From the NCBI GenBank assembly GCA_002431545.1, contig DJFY01000022.1, positions 1 through 5,391 of the forward strand: a stretch of DNA of 5,391 nucleotides, given 5' to 3'. A program made the position numbers and the translations under genes. Under the pieces are notes generated by a model. It did no database searches. It worked only from the letters and a program-made list of their open reading frames with translations, and had not been told where the DNA came from. Numbering within the stretch: the stretch's first letter is position 1; each line of letters starts with the position of its first letter. Positions 1-5,199 of the stretch are shown here, piece by piece. Origin of the DNA: Cellvibrionales bacterium UBA5860 (GTDB lineage: Bacteria > Pseudomonadota > Gammaproteobacteria > Pseudomonadales > Porticoccaceae).

Positions 1-71
1 GCGTTATCAGTCGTTTATGTAGACTTACTACACTGCACGCCTTCTGCCTTTGTGAAACAAAGAATTAGGCG

Positions 72-90
72 AAAACCTGCTTTCGGCAGG
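72..90 (-). terminator. Probable intrinsic terminator of the LLM oxidoreductase gene
   Basis: Read on the minus strand, a 5-bp GC-rich stem (CCTGC/GCAGG, positions 76-90) closes a CGAAA loop and is followed at once by TTTT (72-75). It lies 26 bases past the stop codon of the minus-strand oxidoreductase gene, where a Rho-independent terminator would be expected. The stem and T-run are both short, so it may be weak. No comparable T-run follows the stem on the plus strand. Confidence 0.5.
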
Positions 91-116
91 GGTGATCCAA
101 TTAGTGTGAACAGGTC

Positions 117-974
117 CTAAAGCATTTCCGTGGCTATTTTTTCCATTTCGTCGAGGATGACATCAAGCGGTCCTTCCGGAAGCCAGTAGACGATGCGTTC
201 GGCACCGGCTGCCTCCAGTGCCCTGACTTCTTCTTCCTTGCGCCATTGTCCGGCACCACTGAACACGGTCTTACTCAGTTCATCGTAGTTGCGTCTGGCA
301 TCGTCGGCAGCGCGTTTTAGCTTGTCGATGCCCTCGGCAAATTGTTCGACGCTCTGTACCACCGGCAACCAGCCGTCGCCCCATTCGGCAATGCGTTTGA
401 ATACGAGTTTGGCGGTAAAACCACCCAGGAGAATTGGCGGGTGTGGTTTCTTGTAGGGTTTCGGGAAGCATTTGACCGGAGGGAATTCGGCATACTTGCC
501 ATGGTATTCGGATTCGTCCTTGGTCCAAAGTTCCTTCATGGCCAGGACATGGTCCTTCGTTTGCCCCCAGCGTCGGTCAAAATCACCGCCAAGTATTTCG
601 CATTCCTCGCGGTTCCAGCCTGCGCCGATACCCATTAAGAATCGTCCGCGGGAGGCGTGGTCCAGTGTCGCCACCAGCTTTGCCATCAACAAAGGATTGC
701 GCTCGGGAACCAGGATGATGCCCGTGCCGAGCTTGATGGTGTCAGTTACCGCTGCCGCGCGCATCAACATCATTAGCGGATCCGGCATTTTCCAAAGATA
801 GTCCGGATCGGGGCGATTGGGCGCTACGCCTGGATATTTGTCGCTGTAGTTGACCGGGAGAATCGTGTGATCGGGCACCCAGTAGGATTCAAACCCCAGT
901 TCCTCAGCGCGTCGGGCAACGACCGCCGGGTCAGCAGACATGTCCGGTAAAATGGAAAACACGCCAAAATCCAT
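117..974 (-). CDS. LLM class flavin/F420-dependent oxidoreductase
   Basis: This 285-residue protein belongs to the bacterial luciferase-like monooxygenase superfamily, cytoplasmic TIM-barrel enzymes that use reduced FMN or coenzyme F420. Visible family signatures are the N-terminal strand MDFGVF, LGFESYWVPDH (residues 26-36), the IKLGTGIILVPERNP block (80-94), and the SRGRFLMGIGAGWNREE block (108-124) that shapes the cofactor site. A later PHPPILLGG segment is also typical. The length fits single-domain members, and the closest general resemblance is to the group annotated as probable F420-dependent (TIGR03619-like). The ATG start is supported by a strong Shine-Dalgarno site, AGGGGGTGG at 978-986 on the minus strand. 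The gene is transcribed away from the hydratase gene and has its own promoter and terminator candidates. The substrate cannot be deduced, and F420 versus FMN use is unresolved because no F420 biosynthesis gene is in view. Confidence 0.92.
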   Translation of the reverse strand: MDFGVFSILPDMSADPAVVARRAEELGFESYWVPDHTILPVNYSDKYPGVAPNRPDPDYLWKMPDPLMMLMRAAAVTDTIKLGTGIILVPERNPLLMAKLVATLDHASRGRFLMGIGAGWNREECEILGGDFDRRWGQTKDHVLAMKELWTKDESEYHGKYAEFPPVKCFPKPYKKPHPPILLGGFTAKLVFKRIAEWGDGWLPVVQSVEQFAEGIDKLKRAADDARRNYDELSKTVFSGAGQWRKEEEVRALEAAGAERIVYWLPEGPLDVILDEMEKIATEML

Positions 975-1031
975 AATCCACCCCCTGTGATTTCGTTTTG
1001 TAAGATGCTTCGATTGCGGAGCTTTGGTTTG

Positions 1032-1060
1032 AGTCTAGTGGTCGTGCCGGAATCAGGCAA
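1032..1060 (-). promoter_or_regulatory. Candidate sigma70 promoter for the LLM oxidoreductase gene
   Basis: On the minus strand, TTGCCT (1055-1060, 4/6 to the -35 consensus) and TAGACT (1032-1037, 4/6 to the -10 consensus) are separated by exactly 17 bases. The -10 ends 57 bases before the ATG, leaving room for a leader of about 50 bases that carries the Shine-Dalgarno site. This is consensus matching by eye only. Confidence 0.35.
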
Positions 1061-1080
1061 CAATTGACGTCTTTGTAAGG

Positions 1081-1109
1081 TTGGCATTCACCGGGCAAGT
1101 TCATAAGAT
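1081..1109 (+). promoter_or_regulatory. Candidate sigma70 promoter for the enoyl-CoA hydratase gene
   Basis: TTGGCA (1081-1086, 5/6 to the -35 consensus) and TAAGAT (1104-1109, 4/6 to the -10 consensus) have an ideal 17-base spacer. Transcription would begin near 1116, giving a leader of about 90 bases before the ATG at 1207. If correct, this rules out the in-frame TTG at 1081 as the start of the hydratase, because it would be the -35 element itself. The leader contains two short overlapping hairpins (1156-1180). No known operator sequence was recognised. Confidence 0.4.
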
Positions 1110-1206
1110 AAGCGAATCAGGCAGCCCTCCGGCGCTTTCGATAACGGCCATGCTGGGATTCAGACGGATACTGGAATCCGGACACATAATAAATCAGGCG
1201 GATATT

Positions 1207-1992
1207 ATGCATAGCAAACAACTCGAATATTGCACCACAGAACTCGATGGACGTATTTTGACCGTCACCCTCGACCGTCCCGACGTCATGAACGCACTGC
1301 ACGCACCGGCAAATCGCGAGCTGGAACAGGTGTTCAATGAATTTGCCGAGGACCCGGAACAATGGATCGCGATCATTACCGGCGCTGGTGATCGCGCCTT
1401 CAGTGCCGGTAACGACCTGAAGTATCAGGCCAGTGGCGGCAAGCTGGAGATGACCGAAACCGGATTTGCCGGGTTGACCAGCCGTTTTGGCATGAACAAG
1501 CCGGTTATCGCCGCGGTCAATGGCATTGCCATGGGCGGCGGTTTTGAAATTGCACTGGCCTGCGATTTGATTATTGCGTCCGACAACGCCGTGTTCGCCT
1601 TGCCCGAACCGCGCGTCGGTCTGGCGGCGCTGGCGGGCGGACTGCATCGTTTGCCGCGGCAAATCGGCCTGAAGCAGGCTATGGGAATGATACTCACCGG
1701 ACGGCGGGTTACCGCTTCCGAGGGGTTTGAACTGGGTTTCGTTAACGAGGTGGTGCCTCAGTCTGAATTGATGGCTGCGGCGCGGCGCTGGGCAGAGCAG
1801 ATACTCGAGTGTTCACCCCTGTCAATCAGGGCCAGTAAGGCGGCGGTGATGACGGGCTTAGACCAGTCCAGCCTGGAGGCAGCCATGGCTTTGAAACTCG
1901 ACGCGGTACGCGCTTTGTTTAACAGCGAAGATTTTATCGAGGGGCCGAAAGCGTTTGCCGAAAAACGCCCACCCAACTGGAAAGGCCGCTAG
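1207..1992 (+). CDS. Enoyl-CoA hydratase/isomerase (crotonase) family protein
   Basis: This 261-residue cytoplasmic crotonase-fold enzyme is predicted to hydrate a 2-enoyl-CoA thioester, as in beta-oxidation or a related CoA-dependent catabolic route. The first oxyanion-hole segment is FSAGNDLK (residues 65-72; backbone of Ala67). The second is MGGGFE (109-114; Gly111). Glu114 and Glu134 (in LPEPRVGL) sit 20 residues apart, matching the two catalytic glutamates of rat mitochondrial enoyl-CoA hydratase (Glu144/Glu164). Hydratase activity is therefore plausible, rather than isomerase only. The AGND variant is seen in CaiD/DpgD-like crotonases, so a specialised substrate is possible. The reading frame is open back to a TTG at 1081, but the ATG at 1207 is preferred. 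It has AGGCGG (1196-1201) at 5-base spacing, gives the usual family length, and avoids a 42-residue extension unlike the family. No clear terminator was seen before the tRNA gene. Confidence 0.93.
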   Translation: MHSKQLEYCTTELDGRILTVTLDRPDVMNALHAPANRELEQVFNEFAEDPEQWIAIITGAGDRAFSAGNDLKYQASGGKLEMTETGFAGLTSRFGMNKPVIAAVNGIAMGGGFEIALACDLIIASDNAVFALPEPRVGLAALAGGLHRLPRQIGLKQAMGMILTGRRVTASEGFELGFVNEVVPQSELMAAARRWAEQILECSPLSIRASKAAVMTGLDQSSLEAAMALKLDAVRALFNSEDFIEGPKAFAEKRPPNWKGR

Positions 1993-2019
1993 ATTTTCTT
2001 TTACTCATCCGCATTTTGC

Positions 2020-2049
2020 TGGTCAAAGTGGGGCATCAGGTGGCAAAAT
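2020..2049 (+). promoter_or_regulatory. Candidate promoter for the tRNA-Arg gene
   Basis: TGGTCA (2020-2025, 4/6) and CAAAAT (2044-2049, 4/6) have an 18-base spacer. They are followed by a GC-rich discriminator-like stretch (GCGGCCCC, 2051-2058) typical of stringently controlled stable-RNA promoters. Transcription would start about 20 bases before the mature tRNA. A small CCCC/GGGG hairpin (2055-2066) lies in that leader. Matches are modest, and co-transcription with the hydratase gene cannot be excluded. Confidence 0.27.
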
Positions 2050-2075
2050 AGCGGCCCCATTCGGGGTTTCACTGC

Positions 2076-2152
2076 GCCTCTGTAGCTCAGCTGGATAGAG
2101 TAACCGGCTTCGAACCGGTTGGTCGGGAGTTCGAATCTCTCCAGAGGCGCCA
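2076..2152 (+). tRNA. tRNA-Arg (anticodon UCG)
   Basis: All 77 bases fold into a standard cloverleaf. The acceptor stem is GCCTCTG (2076-2082) with CAGAGGC (2142-2148). The D stem is GCTC (2085-2088) with GAGT (2098-2101, one G-U pair). The anticodon stem is ACCGG/CCGGT (2103-2107, 2115-2119) around the loop CTTCGAA. The T stem is GGGAG/CTCTC with loop TTCGAAT. The anticodon at 2109-2111 is TCG, reading CGA (and CGG by wobble) as arginine. The discriminator is G2149 and the CCA tail is encoded (2150-2152). No copy of the tRNA 3' end and no integrase gene appears in the window, so there is no sign that it is an integration site here. No convincing T-rich terminator follows. Confidence 0.97.
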
Positions 2153-2467
2153 TTTTCCAGAGTTTAAATGCTCCAGGCAGACAGTTATTCGGGTATCAGG
2201 CAGTGTTTTGCCTGACTCAGGACGCTGTTGCTCTATAAAGCGCGAAGTGCCCGATAAAGACGTTTGCTTGGGCGATTATTTCAGACTGCACTATCTGAGC
2301 AATGCGCCTAGAACATCGTTTACTCGATACATTGCATTCGAGACTACAGCGGTTTTCGGCGCTATTCTTTTGTTCTTCTATGCTTGGCTTAAGGTATTCG
2401 TAGCGCGGTTTTCTGAGCGAGGTGTGCTGGTAAGCGAATTTTCGACCACAAGAAAACAGGGGGGAAG
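2153..2467 (+). other. 315-bp stretch without a convincing gene, between tRNA-Arg and the SDR gene
   Basis: No recognisable coding sequence is present. A 7-bp inverted repeat, TCAGGCA (2196-2202) with TGCCTGA (2209-2215) and a 6-base loop, could be a processing or termination structure after the tRNA, but it lacks a following T-run. An open frame runs from a TTG at 2208 to a TGA at 2469-2471 that overlaps the SDR start codon as ATGA. It would encode 87 residues with one hydrophobic segment, but it has no good ribosome-binding site and its TTG lies in the hairpin. The segment 2361-2399 is T-rich and could hold the SDR promoter, but no -35/-10 pair is good enough to call. Confidence 0.5.
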
Positions 2468-3271
2468 ATGAACCGAGTAGACGGCAAGATAGCCATTGTT
2501 ACTGGCGGTGCGCGTGGTTTGGGTGCGGCTTCGGCCAAGCGACTGGCGCTGGCCGGTGCCAGTGTCATGCTGACTGATCAGCGGGAGGAACTAGGAAATA
2601 ACACGGTGGAGGCAATAAAGGAGGCTGGTGGTGAGGCCTGTTTTATGGCGCAGGATGTTAAAGACGAGGCCCAGTGGCAGGCTGTGGTGCAGGCCACGGT
2701 CGAACGTTTTGGTGGTGTCGATATATTGCTCAACAACGCCGGTATCGGTACCGGTGGGCGTATCGACAAAATGGAACTGAAAGACTGGCAGCACCTCATG
2801 GCCGTCAACATGGAAGGCGTTTTTCTGGGCATGAAACACTGTATTCCCGCGCTGCGTCAGCGTGCCAACAAGTGGGAAGGCGGCGGCGCGATCATTAACA
2901 TCTCCTCAATCATGGGGTTTATCGGTGATGTTGGCTCGACAGCCTATTGTGCATCCAAGGGCGGGGTGCGTCTCGCGACCAAGGCGGCGGCACTTGAATG
3001 TGCGAAACTGGGTTTCAATATTCGCGTTAATTCGATTCACCCGGGTTATATGGAAACGGAGGGCCTGCAGAGTGCTTTGCGCGTAATGGCTGGCGGGGGC
3101 GGGGACGAGGCCAGGGAATCCGCACGCCAGAGCATGATCAAGGCGACACCGATTGGACGGCTGGGTAAACCGGATGACATTGCCAGGGGCGTCTTATTTC
3201 TTGCCTCCGATGATGCCGCGTTCATTACGGGTACCGAACTGGTTATAGATGGGGGTGTACTGGCTCAATAG
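2468..3271 (+). CDS. Short-chain dehydrogenase/reductase (classical SDR, probably NAD-dependent)
   Basis: This 267-residue cytoplasmic Rossmann-fold oxidoreductase interconverts an alcohol and a ketone. Visible features are the TGGARGLG cofactor motif (residues 12-19), Asp37 at the end of the second strand (favours NAD(H) over NADP(H)), DV at 63-64, and NNAG at 89-92. The catalytic tetrad is complete: Asn114, Ser147, Tyr160 and Lys164 (YCASK). HPG is at 191-193, and the typical C-terminus GTELVIDGG is present. Nothing is missing and the length is standard. It resembles cyclopentanol or hydroxysteroid dehydrogenases and FabG-like reductases, but the substrate cannot be assigned and FabG of fatty-acid synthesis is unlikely given the context. 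The ATG is preceded by a strong purine-rich site (AGGGGGGA, 2458-2465). The ATG also overlaps the stop of an upstream frame of doubtful reality. An inverted repeat lies about 50 bases past the stop. Confidence 0.94.
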   Translation: MNRVDGKIAIVTGGARGLGAASAKRLALAGASVMLTDQREELGNNTVEAIKEAGGEACFMAQDVKDEAQWQAVVQATVERFGGVDILLNNAGIGTGGRIDKMELKDWQHLMAVNMEGVFLGMKHCIPALRQRANKWEGGGAIINISSIMGFIGDVGSTAYCASKGGVRLATKAAALECAKLGFNIRVNSIHPGYMETEGLQSALRVMAGGGGDEARESARQSMIKATPIGRLGKPDDIARGVLFLASDDAAFITGTELVIDGGVLAQ

Positions 3272-3321
3272 CACAACAACAGTTTGCGTGTTATTGCATG
3301 AGTTGAGCTTCAGTAGAAATC

Positions 3322-3347
3322 GCAGCGAGCAAAGTTTTTCTCGCTGC
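3322..3347. repeat. 8-bp inverted repeat downstream of the SDR gene
   Basis: GCAGCGAG (3322-3329) and its exact complement CTCGCTGC (3340-3347) flank a 10-base loop rich in A then T. It begins 50 bases after the SDR stop codon. Such a GC-rich stem could end or stabilise the SDR transcript. However, no T-run follows on the plus strand and only a short GATTT follows on the minus strand, so a canonical intrinsic terminator is not claimed. Confidence 0.5.
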
Positions 3348-3570
3348 CCCGGTAATTGAACTAGACTGGATTGTAAGTGATTGTGAGTGTCGATAGCGCC
3401 CTTGTTGAGATAACGCTGCCAAGGGCGAGATGTTGGCGACATAAATGAATTAACCTTCCAGCAAGAACCCGACAAAGGTTGGATGGCCATTGCGTCAGGC
3501 CAGCGCTACATGCGCCTGTCGGATTGACGCCGCTTATGCCAGAGCAAACCAAGAGAGGCGCGGATCAGGA

Positions 3571-3592
3571 TGAAGCTAAAGTGAAGCTAAAG
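3571..3592. repeat. 11-bp perfect tandem duplication
   Basis: TGAAGCTAAAG occurs twice head to tail (3571-3581 and 3582-3592) in the gene-poor region, about 140 bases ahead of the cyclase start. It may be a paired direct-repeat protein-binding site, since 11 bp is close to one helical turn, or simply a replication-slippage duplication. No third copy was seen in the window. Confidence 0.8.
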
Positions 3593-3720
3593 TACGAACG
3601 GAAAACACTGGCGCGCCGCGGCACGTCGCGAGCTAATACCATGAGGACGCATTCCGGAAGACCCGTGCACACGAAATTTTAAAGTTTTCGATAGCAATAA
3701 AAAACACGCAACAGAGGGTT

Positions 3721-3730
3721 AAGGGGGTGA
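3721..3730 (+). promoter_or_regulatory. Strong ribosome-binding site of the cyclase gene
   Basis: AAGGGGGTGA differs by one base from the full anti-Shine-Dalgarno complement AAGGAGGTGA and lies 3 bases before the ATG at 3734. It fixes the start codon and suggests efficient translation. A nearly identical site precedes the LLM oxidoreductase gene. Confidence 0.75.
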
Positions 3731-3733
3731 GAT

Positions 3734-4690
3734 ATGCCGGTTCCACCGAAAGAAGAGGTCGTGCTGAATTGGTTCGACGAATTGTCAAACTGGGGTCGTT
3801 GGGGTGATGACGATCGTCTCGGTACCCTGAATCATTTGACACCGGAAAAACGTGTGGCCTCTTCGACTCTGGTCAAAGAGGGTATTTCCGTATCCTGTAG
3901 TTGGGATATCAAAACCGGTCAACAGCCAGGCGCCACAGTCGAGTCCCAGCGGTACATGCTGTCCACCGGGCTTGGCCTCGATCAAGAGGGGCGCAAGGGA
4001 CTGTTTGGTGCCGGTCGTGCCGGCGCCGCCCAGGAATATATCGGTATGGTATTCCACGGTCTGGATGTGACCCATCTGGACTCTCTGGCCCATCTTTTTT
4101 GGGACGGCAAAATGTACAACGGGGTATCGTCCGCCATGGTCTCGGACCGGCAGGGGGCATTGCATCACGACGTACTCGCGGTACAGGACGGTGTCACCAC
4201 GCGCGGTATTTTCCTGGATATTCCGCGGTTGCGTGGGGTCGACGTGCTCGACGCCGATGACCACATTTTTCCAGAAGACCTGGAAGCGGCAGAAAAGGCT
4301 GTGGGTGTGACAGTAGAACCGGGTGATGTGCTGCTCGTGCGCACCGGCGAGGGCGGCGCCCGCATGGTTGAGAAAAAGGCATATAACGCCAATAAACCCC
4401 GTTCCGGCTACCAGGCGGCGTGTTTGCCCTGGCTGCACGAGCGCGGTGTAGCCATGATTGGTTCCGATGTCGCGCAGGATGTGACGCCCTCCGGCTACAA
4501 GACGGTGAGTATGCCGATCCACATGGTTGGCATCGTCGCTATGGGCCTGTGGCTTATCGATAATTGTCAGCTCGAGGACCTGGCCGCGACCTGCGAGCGC
4601 CTGGGCCGCTGGGAATTCCAGTTCGTGCTGGCACCGATCCGCTTTCAGGGGGTGACCGGCAGCCCGGTAAATCCCCTGGCTATATTCTAA
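3734..4690 (+). CDS. Cyclase family protein (kynurenine-formamidase-like metal-dependent hydrolase)
   Basis: This 318-residue protein belongs to the cyclase/KynB-like family (Pfam PF04199), cytoplasmic metal-dependent enzymes that hydrolyse amides or lactone-like bonds. The N-terminus WGDDDRLGTLNHLTPEK (residues 23-39) is typical of the longer subfamily. The metal centre is THLDSLAH (113-120), giving His114, Asp116 and His120. It is followed by FWDGKMYNG (122-130). Further conserved blocks are GDVLLVRTG (197-205), IGSD (242-245), IHMVGI (262-267, with His263) and the C-terminal GSPVNPLAIF. Classical KynB has HxGTHxDxPxH. Here the first His is Leu110, Gly is Val112 and Pro is Leu118, so a true kynurenine formamidase is unlikely. 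The length is about 100 residues more than KynB. No kynurenine-pathway genes are nearby. The next gene starts 17 bases after the stop, suggesting co-transcription. Family assignment is confident and the substrate is unknown. Confidence 0.9.
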   Translation: MPVPPKEEVVLNWFDELSNWGRWGDDDRLGTLNHLTPEKRVASSTLVKEGISVSCSWDIKTGQQPGATVESQRYMLSTGLGLDQEGRKGLFGAGRAGAAQEYIGMVFHGLDVTHLDSLAHLFWDGKMYNGVSSAMVSDRQGALHHDVLAVQDGVTTRGIFLDIPRLRGVDVLDADDHIFPEDLEAAEKAVGVTVEPGDVLLVRTGEGGARMVEKKAYNANKPRSGYQAACLPWLHERGVAMIGSDVAQDVTPSGYKTVSMPIHMVGIVAMGLWLIDNCQLEDLAATCERLGRWEFQFVLAPIRFQGVTGSPVNPLAIF

Positions 4691-4707
4691 CGGGCGAGCG
4701 TTAAACC

Positions 4708-5199
4708 TTGACTGGTATTATCGACACGCCGCTGCTGATTGTTGGTGGCGGGCCCGCGGCGCTCGTGCTTGCCCAGCTAGCCGGTGGCGCGAGCCTCGGC
4801 AGTCTCGTAGTGGGGCATAGGTCCCGGGGGCAGGGCGAAACAGTTGAGCTCAGCGCCGAGGCCGTGGCGCTACTGCAGCCACATGGCGTGATCAATGTAT
4901 TGCTGCCCTACGCAGAACGTACCGAGCCCATGGTTATCGATAGTGCGCTGTTTGAACAGGTACTCAAACATCACTGTGTGGTCAGCATGAATATTACGGT
5001 TTACGATGGTTTCGACGTGTCGAACCTGGTTTCGAAGTCGTCCGGCGTCAGTGCCACGATCAGCGATGGCCGCTCGCAATGGCAGGTCGAGGCCGACCGA
5101 ATGGTCAACACGGCGCTGCTGCCGGTAGAACTCAACGCAGCCATCTGCGAGGGGGCGGCATTTGCCAGGCGCATCACTGGCCAAGCCTGGCTTACCTGA
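4708..5199 (+). CDS. Small Rossmann-fold FAD/NAD-binding-like protein, short or truncated
   Basis: The predicted protein has 163 residues. Its N-terminus LLIVGGGPAALVLAQ (9-23) is the beta-alpha-beta dinucleotide-binding fingerprint (GxGxxA) of FAD-dependent oxidoreductases. The first helix and second strand follow (LVV, 33-35), but the acidic residue that usually binds the ribose is absent (GHR at 36-38). The later part, TVYDGFDVSNL (97-107) then DGRSQWQVEADRMVNT (120-135), resembles the strand region that leads to the ATG motif of group A flavoproteins. The protein ends about 28 residues later, with no substrate or NADPH domain. Full-length relatives usually exceed 350 residues. An in-frame stop at 4702-4704 leaves TTG 4708 as the only start that keeps the fingerprint; its ribosome-binding site (GCGAG, 4694-4698) is weak. 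It could be a genuine small accessory protein of the upstream cyclase or the residue of a larger flavoprotein. Whether it binds cofactor is uncertain. Confidence 0.68.
   Translation: MTGIIDTPLLIVGGGPAALVLAQLAGGASLGSLVVGHRSRGQGETVELSAEAVALLQPHGVINVLLPYAERTEPMVIDSALFEQVLKHHCVVSMNITVYDGFDVSNLVSKSSGVSATISDGRSQWQVEADRMVNTALLPVELNAAICEGAAFARRITGQAWLT

Larger units (their letters stand above)
3272..3733. other. 462-bp intergenic region without a convincing gene
   Basis: Short open frames exist on both strands, but none has a credible start site, family motif or useful length. The region holds the inverted repeat at 3322-3347, a perfect 11-bp tandem duplication at 3571-3592, and an AT-rich block at 3670-3706 just ahead of the cyclase gene. 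The AT-rich block is a natural place for the cyclase promoter. A TAAAAA near 3698 could be a -10 element, but no good -35 partner lies 16-18 bases upstream. I recognised no riboswitch, RNA gene or transposon remnant. Confidence 0.5.

Noticed and set aside
1..120. Plus-strand frame open from the window edge to a stop at 118-120, possibly the end of a gene
   Set aside because: Only 39 codons, with no recognisable C-terminal motif. It runs through the hairpin that looks like the terminator of the minus-strand gene.
579..590. GGDF residues in the LLM oxidoreductase, resembling a GGDEF signalling motif
   Set aside because: The residues lie within the conserved luciferase-family block after GAGWNREE, lack the second acidic residue, and have no diguanylate-cyclase context.
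1117..1662. 181-codon open frame on the minus strand, opposite the hydratase gene
   Set aside because: It is antisense to catalytic motifs of a well-supported crotonase and has no recognisable domain of its own.
2055..2066. CCCC/GGGG hairpin with a following TTT, as a terminator of the hydratase gene
   Set aside because: The stem is only 4 bp plus possible G-U pairs, the T-run is three bases, and it lies in the likely leader of the tRNA.
2076..2152. tRNA gene as an attachment site for a genomic island
   Set aside because: No duplicated tRNA 3' end, integrase or other mobility gene is visible downstream in the window.
3785..4522. 245-codon open frame on the minus strand, opposite the cyclase gene
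   Set aside because: It lies antisense inside a gene with clear family motifs. Its translation shows no family signature and is rich in His and Thr, as expected of a mirror frame in GC-rich coding DNA.
4870..5184. Minus-strand open frames opposite the small Rossmann protein, which might mean the plus-strand gene is false
   Set aside because: Neither minus-strand frame shows family motifs, whereas the plus-strand frame has an intact GxGxxA beta-alpha-beta fingerprint and later flavoprotein-like strands.
5164..5191. Inverted repeat at the convergent gene ends as a bidirectional terminator
   Set aside because: The 7-bp stem has a 14-base loop and no T-run on either strand, and it lies within coding sequence. 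Kept only as part of a finding.
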